Shown here in pieces: positions 1 to 10,244 of a DNA stretch of 64,000 bases. Source of the DNA: Shewanella mangrovisoli (GTDB lineage: Bacteria; Pseudomonadota; Gammaproteobacteria; Enterobacterales; Shewanellaceae). The stretch lies in contig NZ_CP080412.1 of assembly GCF_019457635.1 (NCBI RefSeq), forward strand, positions 3,410,001-3,474,000, read 5' to 3'. A program made the position numbers and the translations under genes. Numbering within the stretch: the first letter of the stretch is position 1; each line of letters starts with the position of its first letter. The notes below the pieces were generated by a model, which worked only from the letters and a program-made list of their open reading frames with translations, did no database searches and had not been told where the DNA came from.

Positions 1-827
1 AGGTTAAGGTTTAAGCTGCCGCCCTGCACCGCAAAGTAGTAGCCTAAGTAAACGAGTCCAGCGCCGCCCACGCTCCAACCGAGTAAGCGGCTGTTTTCTA
101 ATTTATCCGCAGGGCGAGTCGTCGTATTGGCCGTTAACTGCGCCGCGTTATCGTCTGCGGCCCCATCCTCAAGAGCCTTAGGATCGACATAGATACCGTC
201 TTTCTCTTCGGGCAGCATAAAGCGGTTTACCAGAGGCATCACCACAAACAAAATCAGCACTAACAGCAGGTTAAAGCTCGCGAAGATGGTCTCGCTGGTG
301 GGGATAATGCCGATTTGTGATTCAGAAAAATGCCCCACCGTAGCGATGGTGAGCGGAATTGAGCCCGCTAAGCCGCCGTGCCAAACCACAAATCCCGAGT
401 AAGCACTGGCAACCAATAAACGGTAATCCACACGCACTTTACGCGCTAAGGCCTTAGCGAATAAGGCGCCGACCACTAAACCGAATCCCCAGTTAATCCA
501 ACTGGCGGCGAGGGAAACCAAGGTCACTAAGATAATCGCCTGTGGCGCCGACTTAGCGGATCCAGCGATGCCATCGAGTAATTTCTTAATCGGTGGCGAG
601 CTGGCGAGCATAAATCCGGCCACCAGTACTAATAGCATCTGCATCGAAAAACTCAGCAGTGCCCAAAAGCCATCGCCCCAGTAATTGATGACTTCGAGTG
701 GGGTTTTCTGCTCGGCTACCACGGCCGAAATCAGCACCACTAAGGTTAAGAGCAAGACAAAGATATAAGGGTCGGGTAAATAACGGTCGACGAGTTTGAC
801 CAGAGGTTTTGCCGCTTTGGTTAACAT
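1..827 (-). CDS. Short-chain fatty acid transporter (AtoE family), 3' part cut by window edge
   Basis: The first 275 residues of a polytopic inner-membrane protein are visible; the gene runs off the left edge. The start at 827 has an AAGGA-like Shine-Dalgarno sequence just upstream. Several hydrophobic helices are interspersed with conserved patches typical of the AtoE / TIGR00366 short-chain fatty acid transporter family, including WINWGFG (about residues 112-118) and WHGGLAGSIPL (about 150-160). Members are thought to import short fatty acids such as acetoacetate or butyrate; the substrate cannot be told from sequence. The region after residue about 220 is an acidic cytoplasmic loop before the next helix. 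It is divergent from the FKBP gene, with about 220 bp of shared upstream DNA. Confidence 0.75.
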   Translation of the reverse strand, partial: MLTKAAKPLVKLVDRYLPDPYIFVLLLTLVVLISAVVAEQKTPLEVINYWGDGFWALLSFSMQMLLVLVAGFMLASSPPIKKLLDGIAGSAKSAPQAIILVTLVSLAASWINWGFGLVVGALFAKALARKVRVDYRLLVASAYSGFVVWHGGLAGSIPLTIATVGHFSESQIGIIPTSETIFASFNLLLVLILFVVMPLVNRFMLPEEKDGIYVDPKALEDGAADDNAAQLTANTTTRPADKLENSRLLGWSVGGAGLVYLGYYFAVQGGSLNLN

Positions 828-1048
828 AAGACTGTCCTTGTTTATTCTTCTTATCTGTTTTTATTGAGTTTTTGTAGAGTCTAATGTCACAGGTTAAGCG
901 ATCTCTAAAACGGGATAAAGCCTTTAGCCATTTTAAAAAAGTGAGAAAATGTAACGCGAATCGTCCAACACCCCGCCGAACCGAGGCGCTAGCCACTTCG
1001 GCTAAAAAACTGATAATATGGCCAAAATTGACTGAGGTGCTCCTTAAA

Positions 1049-1519
1049 ATGAAAATGTTACTTGCCGTTGTTGTGATTGCTGGGGTGATTTTTTACTTCT
1101 TTACCTCGATGAATAACCAAAAAGCGGCCCAAGAAAATATCCGTTTAGGTAATGAGTTTTTAGCGCAAAACAAAAACCAAGAAGGGGTGAAAACCACCGC
1201 CTCGGGATTGCAATATCAAGTGTTACAGCAAGGCACTGGCACGGTTCATCCTAAGGCGAGTGATACAGTGACTGTGCATTACCACGGCACCTTAATTGAT
1301 GGCACTGTGTTCGATAGCTCGGTCGAGCGCGGTGAACCCATTGCCTTCCCACTCAATCGTGTCATTAAAGGCTGGACTGAAGGCGTGCAACTGATGGTCG
1401 AAGGCGATAAGTACCGCTTCTTTATCCCAAGCGAACTGGCCTATGGCAATCGCAGCACTGGCAAAATTGGCGGCGGTTCGGTACTGATTTTTGATGTTGA
1501 GCTGCTGAAGATTAATTAA
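1049..1519 (+). CDS. FKBP-type peptidyl-prolyl cis-trans isomerase, membrane-anchored
   Basis: A 156-residue protein. An N-terminal hydrophobic segment (about residues 3-20) is followed by a short linker and one FKBP domain (about 50-156). Family hallmarks are VTVHYHGTLIDGTVFDSS, PLNRVIKGWTEG and IPSELAYG. FKBPs catalyse proline cis-trans isomerisation in protein folding; the single hydrophobic segment suggests inner-membrane anchoring facing the periplasm. The frame is open upstream to 884, but the ATG at 1049 is preceded by GAGGTG at suitable spacing and begins the hydrophobic segment, so it is the preferred start. A strong hairpin terminator follows. Confidence 0.9.
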   Translation: MKMLLAVVVIAGVIFYFFTSMNNQKAAQENIRLGNEFLAQNKNQEGVKTTASGLQYQVLQQGTGTVHPKASDTVTVHYHGTLIDGTVFDSSVERGEPIAFPLNRVIKGWTEGVQLMVEGDKYRFFIPSELAYGNRSTGKIGGGSVLIFDVELLKIN

Positions 1520-1540
1520 TCTGACGCTGTAATCCTTAAT

Positions 1541-1569
1541 AAAAAGCCCTGCATTGCAGGGCTTTTTTA
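1541..1569. terminator. Bidirectional intrinsic terminator
   Basis: A perfect hairpin of 12-bp arms (AAAAAGCCCTGC / GCAGGGCTTTTT) with a 3-nt loop has A and T runs on both sides. It lies between the convergent FKBP and chitinase genes and can serve both. Confidence 0.9.
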
Positions 1570-1589
1570 ATGTCTTTAATCCCTATCGA

Positions 1590-4205
<2,616 letters not shown>

Positions 4206-4299
4206 CTATTGAGTAAGTTATGCATCAATAAGGCAAACAAAGCGTAGACAGGAAACAACACTCTTAAAACCATGTGCGTACAACGGCAGCATGAAGAAA

Positions 4300-4390
4300 C
4301 AACCTGTGGTATCCCCGCTATCATAGGTACAAACGAACCCTTAGACCGGAGGCTTTGCGTCCCAATCTTTCGATTGGTTTGCCTTTCACA
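4300..4390 (-). promoter_or_regulatory. Cyclic di-GMP-I (GEMM-I) riboswitch in the chiA leader
   Basis: Read on the minus strand, the leader contains the hallmark GEMM-I elements in order: GGCAAACC; a hairpin CCAATC-GAAA-GATTGG with the GNRA tetraloop; GGGACGCAAAGCCTCCGG; TCTAAGG; then the second helix with TAGCGGGGATACC. These match the Vibrio Vc2-type aptamer consensus. It sits between the predicted transcription start (about 4413) and the chiA start codon at 4196. No U-tailed terminator is visible between aptamer and ATG, so the expression platform (termination, translation or stability) is unclear. Confidence 0.92.
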
Positions 4391-4392
4391 CT

Positions 4393-4410
4393 AATGACAA
4401 CGTTGTCATT
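4393..4410. promoter_or_regulatory. NagR-type LacI-family operator
   Basis: Perfect 18-bp palindrome AATGACAACGTTGTCATT. It matches the published Shewanella NagR consensus (recalled as AATGACARCGYTGTCATT) for the GlcNAc/chitin regulon. It covers roughly +3 to +20 of the predicted chiA transcript, a position that fits repression by blocking initiation. No nagR gene is in this window. Confidence 0.85.
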
Positions 4411-4419
4411 ACGTTAATT

Positions 4420-4449
4420 AGCATATGCCGCGATAGCGTTAAATTGCAA
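4420..4449 (-). promoter_or_regulatory. Predicted sigma-70 promoter of chiA
   Basis: On the minus strand TTGCAA (4449-4444) and TATGCT (4425-4420) are separated by 18 bp. The inferred start near 4413 falls at the edge of the NagR-like palindrome and upstream of the riboswitch. Confidence 0.6.
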
Positions 4450-4885
4450 CCAAATATTAACAAACAGGCCGTTGTACCGATTATCAACGCCGAATTAGCT
4501 TTAAAGAAAGGTAGAACTATTGAGTTCAAAAAATGAGCAATCAATTGTATTTAAAAGGATTGCTTAAACCATAGAGTCGTATCATCGACTCGCGTAGCCA
4601 ATAGGAGAGACAATAAAAATAAATCGAAAGTCTTAAGAAAGAAGTTATGCAAGACGCCGTTCGATAACTCGTGCAAACAAAAATGCGGTCATCGAACAAG
4701 GTGATATGCAGAGTGCACTGCAAACACACAAATCCGATGGCCGCATGCTGTTGTTCTCGACCCAATCAGAATCAATATCTGAGTCAATGTCCGAATCAAT
4801 ATCAGCGTAAGTAAGCCAAGATTAATAGCCGGAACGAGCTTATCACGCCTCAATCTTGGTCTAATCGCACCTCAATCGAAAGCCG
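4450..4885. other. Intergenic region upstream of the chiA promoter
   Basis: About 436 bp between the chiA promoter and the end of the ROK kinase gene. No credible gene was found: short frames here lack a ribosome binding site and protein-like composition. The only structure noted is a small 12-bp tandem repeat at 4769-4804. Confidence 0.5.
4769..4804. repeat. Three-copy 12-bp imperfect tandem repeat
   Basis: Units GAATCAATATCT, GAGTCAATGTCC and GAATCAATATCA are adjacent. Function unknown; it lies in non-coding DNA after the ROK kinase gene. Confidence 0.7.
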
Positions 4886-5677
4886 TTAGGCGGCGTCCTT
4901 CGAGTAATCCCTTGCCAAGATCACCGATAAGCCACGGCAGACTAAGGTTTCCATATCATCGACACGATTAATCTTCATTTCGGCTAACGGTGCACTCAGG
5001 GCCATGCGTCTTAAACTATCGAGACAACCCTTATAGTACGGCGCGCTGTTCATCATGCCGCCCGCTAACCAGATCCGATTAGGATTAAACAGATTGACCG
5101 CCCACGCGAGCCCCATCCCCAGATAAGTACCGGCGAGATATAAATCATCGGCGGTAGCAATCTTACGGCTGCGGATAGAATCGCCGCTGGCGAGCTGCTC
5201 AAGACTAAACTCCCCCGCCTCCGTCATCACCCGGCAATGTCCAAGCTCCCCCGCGACTCCCGTTGCCCCCGTAAAAGCCTTGCCACTCAACGCGATCGAC
5301 ATGCCAATCCCAGTGCCGCACATGACTAACAACTCACAGGCATATTTTTCATCACAGGTTGCCTGCATACCAGCGTCGATATCATTGCAGATAAACTTAA
5401 GTTCGCCTTGGGTTTTCAAGGTTTCAAAGCTTAGCCCATTGAGACCGGGCAAAGATTTACAGGACACCAAACGATTCTGTTGTACGAGTCCAGGTACAGC
5501 GACCGCTAAATGGTAATTCTGTAAATCATAATCCCGTTCCAGCGCCGCGATTTGATCATTTAAATCTTCAATTTTAAAGCCTTCACCCGTGGGGATTTTA
5601 TATTGTTCTGTATGCCCCTTGAGTTGAAGTTCGAACAGGGCTTTGCTACCGCCCACGTCTATTGTTAATGTTTGCAT
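4886..5677 (-). CDS. ROK-family sugar kinase, short form
   Basis: A 263-residue protein with the ATP-binding start IDVGGSK (about residues 6-12), the substrate region GLNGLSFETL, the phosphate motif MCGTGIGMSIAL, and GVAGELGH, all typical of ROK sugar kinases. ROK enzymes phosphorylate glucose, N-acetylglucosamine or N-acetylmannosamine in the cytoplasm. The usual ROK zinc-binding Cys cluster after GELGH is missing here (HCRVMTEAGEFSLEQ instead), and the protein is shorter than the common 300 or so residues. The ATG at 5677 is chosen because homology begins there; the frame is open to 5740. Proximity to the chitinase suggests an amino-sugar substrate, but that is inference. Confidence 0.8.
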   Translation of the reverse strand: MQTLTIDVGGSKALFELQLKGHTEQYKIPTGEGFKIEDLNDQIAALERDYDLQNYHLAVAVPGLVQQNRLVSCKSLPGLNGLSFETLKTQGELKFICNDIDAGMQATCDEKYACELLVMCGTGIGMSIALSGKAFTGATGVAGELGHCRVMTEAGEFSLEQLASGDSIRSRKIATADDLYLAGTYLGMGLAWAVNLFNPNRIWLAGGMMNSAPYYKGCLDSLRRMALSAPLAEMKINRVDDMETLVCRGLSVILARDYSKDAA

Positions 5678-6038
5678 CGCCAACTCCACTGATACATGTG
5701 CTCCCCTCTGACCCCGAGCGGAGATGGCGAATGTTAGCATAATGGGCCAATATTAGCGATTGAATAAAACTTAAGTAGCTAATTTGTAAGAATTAGTCGG
5801 AAGGACTGAGTGATAAAGATAACATTTCAATTTGAGAATTCGCCTAAGATCACAGCCCTTGTTACCGCAAAGTGATGCCTAAAAAACAAGATTGTATACA
5901 AAATCCTTTATTCCATCCCCTTGCATCTTAGCCATTGAGCTTGCGATAATCGCCGCCAATTCGCATCCTTTTCGCCAGCATTACGCATTATAATTTGGTC
6001 GCCTACGTCAGCCGCCAATGCCAATATTTGGAGCCCCT
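5678..6038. other. Divergent intergenic region with a small palindrome
   Basis: About 360 bp between the ROK kinase and the Xaa-Pro aminopeptidase. It contains a perfect 10-bp palindrome TTGTATACAA at 5892-5901, inside a slightly larger imperfect dyad; such sites resemble GntR-type operators. No gene or terminator was recognised. Confidence 0.4.
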
Positions 6039-7853
6039 ATGTCGTTAGAATCGTCATCATCCCAACAACCTAATAAGATTGCTAACCGTCTTGCCGCCAT
6101 TCGTAGTGAACTCGCCAATGCCAATTTAGATGCCTTTATCATCCCGCGCGCGGATGAATACTTGGGCGAATATGTGCCTGAGCATAACGAGCGTCTGTAC
6201 TGGGCAACGGATTTTACTGGCTCAGCGGGCATGGCCATTGTCTTAAAAGACAAAGCCGCCATCTTTACCGATGGTCGTTATACGGTGCAAGTGCGTCTGC
6301 AGGTGGATGCAAATCTCTTTAGTTATGAAAGCCTGACCGACACACCACAAATCGAATGGCTATGCGATACGCTTGCCGCTGGTTCACGTGTGGGCTTCGA
6401 TGCCCGTTTACACACCTTAGCGTGGTTTGAAAACGCCAAAGCGACCTTAGCGAAGGCTCAAATTGAACTGGTTGCCGTCGAACAGAATCCGATTGATAAA
6501 CACTGGCAAAACCGACCTGCACCATCGAGCGCAGCTATCACGTTATTTAGTAATGAGAGTGCGGGTAAGACCAGCCTGCAAAAACGGACCGAGATTGGCG
6601 CATTAGTCAAAAAAGTGGGCGCCGATGTCGCGCTGATCGCCGCTTTGGACTCCTTCTGCTGGCTGCTCAATATCCGTGGTAATGACGTGCCGCGTCTGCC
6701 GGTCGTGCTTGGCTGCGCGCTACTTCACGCCAATGGCGATATGCAGCTATTTACCGATTTGAGCAAACTCCCTGAAGGCATTGCGGAACACGTTGGGGCG
6801 GGTGTGAGCTTTAAGAGCGAAGCTGCACTTGCCGATACCTTGGCAAGCTTACAGGGCGTGAAACTGCTCGCCGATCCGAATTCTGCCAACGCTTGGGCAC
6901 AAAATATCGCCCGCGATGCAGGCGTCAAATTAATCGCCGGTATCGACCCCGTCTCCCTGCCTAAGGCACAGAAGAATGCCGCCGAATTAGCAGGCATGCG
7001 CGCCAGCCATATCCGTGATGGTGTGGCCGTGAGTCGTTTCCTCGCTTGGCTCGATGCCGAAGTTGCCGCCAATCGTCTGCACGATGAAGCAACCCTTGCC
7101 GACAAGTTAGAGAGCTTCCGCCTCGAAGATCCACAATATCGCGAGCCAAGTTTCGATACCATTTCCGCCGCTGGCGCCAATGCGGCCATGTGCCACTACA
7201 ACCATAACAATGGCACGCCTGCCATGATGACGATGGACAGCATCTATCTTGTGGATTCTGGCGCTCAGTATCTGGACGGCACCACGGATGTCACTCGCAC
7301 CATCGCCATTGGTAAAGTGACCGATGAACAGAAGAAAATGGTCACCTTGGTATTAAAAGGCCATATCGCCTTAGATCAGGCTCGCTATCCGAAAGGCACT
7401 ACGGGGCAACAACTCGATGCCTTCGCCCGCCAATATCTGTGGCAACATGGGTTTGATTACGACCACGGCACAGGCCACGGCGTCGGTCATTTCCTCAGCG
7501 TGCACGAAGGTCCGCAGCGCATTGGTAAAAACCTCAATGCCATCGCCCTAATGCCAGGCATGGTGTTATCCAACGAGCCAGGTTATTACCGCGCCGACAG
7601 TTTTGGGATCCGCTTAGAAAACCTAGTGGTAGTGCAACACTGCAAAGCCTTAAAGGGCGCCGAGCGTGAAATGTATGAATTTGATGCCTTAACGCTGATC
7701 CCAATGGATGCTCGCCTTATCGATAAGAGCCTGTTAACCCAAGGCGAAATCGACTGGTTTAATGCTTACCATCAGAAAGTGTTTAACACCTTATCGCCAT
7801 TAATGTCAGGCAGTGAGCTTGAGTGGCTAACAAAGGTCACAAAAGCCATCTAA
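6039..7853 (+). CDS. Xaa-Pro aminopeptidase, M24B, long form
   Basis: A 604-residue cytosolic metallopeptidase that removes N-terminal residues preceding proline. Two creatinase-type N-terminal domains (about 15-310) precede the pita-bread catalytic domain (about 315-540), and a C-terminal tail follows. Metal and catalytic motifs are visible: DSGAQYLDGTTDVTRT (two Asp), HGTGHGVGHFLSVHEGP (His), NEPGYY (Glu) and RLENLV (Glu). The three-domain length matches XPNPEP1-like enzymes rather than the roughly 440-residue E. coli PepP. The ATG at 6039 has GGAG five bases upstream; the in-frame ATG at 6018 has no Shine-Dalgarno sequence, so 6039 is preferred. Confidence 0.92.
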   Translation: MSLESSSSQQPNKIANRLAAIRSELANANLDAFIIPRADEYLGEYVPEHNERLYWATDFTGSAGMAIVLKDKAAIFTDGRYTVQVRLQVDANLFSYESLTDTPQIEWLCDTLAAGSRVGFDARLHTLAWFENAKATLAKAQIELVAVEQNPIDKHWQNRPAPSSAAITLFSNESAGKTSLQKRTEIGALVKKVGADVALIAALDSFCWLLNIRGNDVPRLPVVLGCALLHANGDMQLFTDLSKLPEGIAEHVGAGVSFKSEAALADTLASLQGVKLLADPNSANAWAQNIARDAGVKLIAGIDPVSLPKAQKNAAELAGMRASHIRDGVAVSRFLAWLDAEVAANRLHDEATLADKLESFRLEDPQYREPSFDTISAAGANAAMCHYNHNNGTPAMMTMDSIYLVDSGAQYLDGTTDVTRTIAIGKVTDEQKKMVTLVLKGHIALDQARYPKGTTGQQLDAFARQYLWQHGFDYDHGTGHGVGHFLSVHEGPQRIGKNLNAIALMPGMVLSNEPGYYRADSFGIRLENLVVVQHCKALKGAEREMYEFDALTLIPMDARLIDKSLLTQGEIDWFNAYHQKVFNTLSPLMSGSELEWLTKVTKAI

Positions 7854-7875
7854 CGTTAAGTGGCACAAAACTAAG

Positions 7876-7902
7876 GCCCAAGCCAACGCTTGGGCTTTTT
7901 AT
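7876..7902 (+). terminator. Intrinsic terminator
   Basis: The hairpin GCCCAAGC-CAAC-GCTTGGGC is followed by five T, just after the aminopeptidase stop codon. Confidence 0.88.
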
Positions 7903-8326
7903 TTAGAGTCGCTTCAAGACCCGTTCCACCTATGATGTTACTGTTCTGACAAGCTAAATCACGACATTAGTCCAATAGTCAGGCTGATGTTTTTCACCTA
8001 AGCTCCTACCACTATTTAGGCAAATGAACTTATAACCGCTTTAGCCAGGCATAAGCTAAAAACAGACCTTATACAAAACTCTAAAATTTGCTTTTAAACA
8101 GGATAAACACTCGTTTGAAAGCGAATTAAAAATGCAATATTTGCAGAAACTTACAAAATTTAAAAATCATTACTTTTGTTGCGGGTAAAGCTAAAAACCG
8201 CTCTCCAATACCCACACAAAAATGATACCATTATCACATAATAAGCCGACTCCAATGAGAGCTGGCACCCGTTTTACCAGTTACATTTACCCCAAAAGTC
8301 GTATCGGCCCTGAATGGACACACTAA
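7903..8326. other. AT-rich intergenic region upstream of the chemoreceptor
   Basis: About 420 bp, notably AT-rich around 8080-8180. It presumably holds the chemoreceptor promoter. No gene, clear operator or non-coding RNA was recognised. Confidence 0.4.
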
Positions 8327-9895
8327 ATGAGCCAGAGTAACCCTAGCCGCAGTAAAACCAGCCAACTCCACAGTAACGCACAGGAAGTCCGCCTCACACC
8401 CCAAGACGAATTGATTTCAACCACAGATACCCGTGGGATTATTACCTACGTTAATCAACGCTTTGCCGAAGTCTCGGGTTATAAGCCCGAGGAATTGATC
8501 GGCCAGCCTCATAACAAGGTGCGTCACCCAGATATGCCCAGCGCCGCCTTTAAAGAAATGTGGGAAAAGCTGAAATCCGGCCAATCCTGGCGAGGCATAG
8601 TCAAAAACCGCTGTAAGAATGGCGGTTTCTATTGGGTCGATGCCTTTGTTTCTCCCCTGTTTGAGAATGGGACTATCATAGGTTATCAATCGGTGCGTAT
8701 TCAGCCGCAGGCGGCCTATGTCAGCAAAGCCACGGATATCTATCGCAGACTAATACAAAATAAACCCATCCCTAAACCACTCAGCTTAATGCAAAAACGT
8801 TTTGTCTCCGCCGTTGTTGCTACCACAGGTTTACTGATTGCGGGTTACTTTTGGGGTTGGGGAGTGATTTTCGCAGGGGCGATTCTAATGAGCCTCAATC
8901 TGGCAATCTTCTACGACGAAGCCTTTCGCATTCCAGCCAAACTGGTTGAAATGCAGGAGAAATATGATTCCATCAGCCGCTATATCTACTCAGGCGCCGA
9001 TACTTCATCGATTCTCGATTTCCAATTGGTCCTATTGCAAGCCAAGATGAACGGCGTGCTTGGCCGCACCCAAGATCAGGCCCACCATTTACATGCGATT
9101 GCCGATCAGCTGGTAGTGACGACAGAACAAACCTATGTCAGCCTAGATCAAGAGAAAAACCAGCTAGAACAACTCGCCAGCGCGATGGAAGAAATGAGCT
9201 CAACCATTGCCGAGGTTGCGCAAAATACTCAATTGACCTCGACCAGTATCAACACTGCCTACGATCTCTGCCTCAAAAGCAGCGCCAATATGAAGGCCAA
9301 CACCCAAAAGGTTGAGCAATTAGCCAAATCCGTGGCCGATGCCGCCAACAATGCCCATCAACTCAATAAGGAAGCCGAACGGGTGGCCAGCGCCATGGGC
9401 GAGATTGACTCGATTGCCGAGCAGACTAACCTACTCGCCCTCAACGCCGCGATTGAGGCGGCTCGCGCAGGCGAGCAAGGCCGTGGATTTGCGGTTGTCG
9501 CCGACGAGGTACGCGCGCTGTCGAGCCGTACCCAATTGTCGACTAACAGTATTTCCCAGAGCGTCGACAAGATGTTCAGCATGCTAAATGCTTGGGCGAA
9601 GGAGATGGAGCAGAGCCGTCAGCATGCCGAGCTATGTGCTAACGATATTCAAACCTCCGCCGAGAACGTGAACACCATTTACCAAGAGGTGAGCGAGATC
9701 CACACCTTTGCTCAGCAAAACGCGGTGGCCGCCGATCAGCAGCGCCAAGTGGTGCATGAAATCACTAACAACATTCACTCCATCACTCAAACCAGCAGCG
9801 AAAACCTCGCCGCCACCCATCAAATTGGTGATGCCGCTAACCATTTAAAACACAATGCCGAAAAGGCCCTAGGTCTACGCCGCGCCTTTGGCTAG
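8327..9895 (+). CDS. PAS-domain methyl-accepting chemotaxis protein (Aer-like)
   Basis: A 522-residue chemoreceptor. An N-terminal PAS domain (about 23-127, with [17 protein letters not shown]) is cytoplasmic, followed by a hydrophobic pair (about 160-175 and 178-196) and a long coiled-coil signalling domain (about 240-522). The kinase-contact hairpin tip is conserved: [20 protein letters not shown] at 359-378 and [13 protein letters not shown] at 387-399. Lacking a periplasmic sensor domain, it resembles Aer, which senses redox state through FAD bound to PAS; whether this one binds FAD cannot be seen. No clear HAMP domain is apparent after the membrane segment. It is monocistronic and away from che genes. 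Confidence 0.92.
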   Translation: MSQSNPSRSKTSQLHSNAQEVRLTPQDELISTTDTRGIITYVNQRFAEVSGYKPEELIGQPHNKVRHPDMPSAAFKEMWEKLKSGQSWRGIVKNRCKNGGFYWVDAFVSPLFENGTIIGYQSVRIQPQAAYVSKATDIYRRLIQNKPIPKPLSLMQKRFVSAVVATTGLLIAGYFWGWGVIFAGAILMSLNLAIFYDEAFRIPAKLVEMQEKYDSISRYIYSGADTSSILDFQLVLLQAKMNGVLGRTQDQAHHLHAIADQLVVTTEQTYVSLDQEKNQLEQLASAMEEMSSTIAEVAQNTQLTSTSINTAYDLCLKSSANMKANTQKVEQLAKSVADAANNAHQLNKEAERVASAMGEIDSIAEQTNLLALNAAIEAARAGEQGRGFAVVADEVRALSSRTQLSTNSISQSVDKMFSMLNAWAKEMEQSRQHAELCANDIQTSAENVNTIYQEVSEIHTFAQQNAVAADQQRQVVHEITNNIHSITQTSSENLAATHQIGDAANHLKHNAEKALGLRRAFG

Positions 9896-9904
9896 TACTC
9901 CCGT

Positions 9905-9934
9905 CGCGCCATTATCAACTAAGATGATGGCGCG
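9905..9934. terminator. Possible hairpin terminator after the chemoreceptor
   Basis: Arms CGCGCCAT / ATGGCGCG enclose a 14-nt loop immediately after the stop codon. No proper T-run follows, so it may be only an mRNA 3'-end stabilising hairpin. Confidence 0.4.
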
Positions 9935-10045
9935 ATACTCTCCCTCTAGGTTTTCCCCTCTACAGTTTCAACCACATCTAAAACCGCTTACAGATTGTTA
10001 TAAAATCCCAAAGGGTTAAAAAGTACAGGTTTTAACCGAAAATTT

Positions 10046-10054
10046 TGCTATACT
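10046..10054 (+). promoter_or_regulatory. Predicted extended -10 promoter of the RNA helicase gene
   Basis: TGCTATACT is a good extended -10 element and no -35 box is obvious. It implies a 5' untranslated region of about 185 nt before the start codon at 10245. Confidence 0.5.
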
Positions 10055-10244
10055 CCGCGCCCGCCATTTTTCTGCTACACAAAGTGCAAAAATACTGTGT
10101 GGCGGAAATGCGTAAGCAAGTGCATAGGTTTGAAGCACTCTTGTAGTGAAGCGCTGTTGTAATGAATAAAGTGCGGCAGAGTGCGCTTTCAACAATAGAA
10201 TGATGCGCTTGAATGATTGAATAAGTGACTGACAGGAATCCAAA

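Noticed and set aside
586..996. 136-residue open frame on the minus strand
   Set aside because: It overlaps the well-supported transporter start and the FKBP upstream region and has no Shine-Dalgarno sequence or recognisable protein composition.
4541..4765. 74-residue open frame upstream of chiA
   Set aside because: No ribosome binding site and no protein-like features; it lies in non-coding DNA upstream of the chiA promoter.
6725..7189. 154-residue open frame opposite the Xaa-Pro aminopeptidase
   Set aside because: The plus-strand protein is fully conserved through this region with intact motifs; the antisense frame is a shadow.
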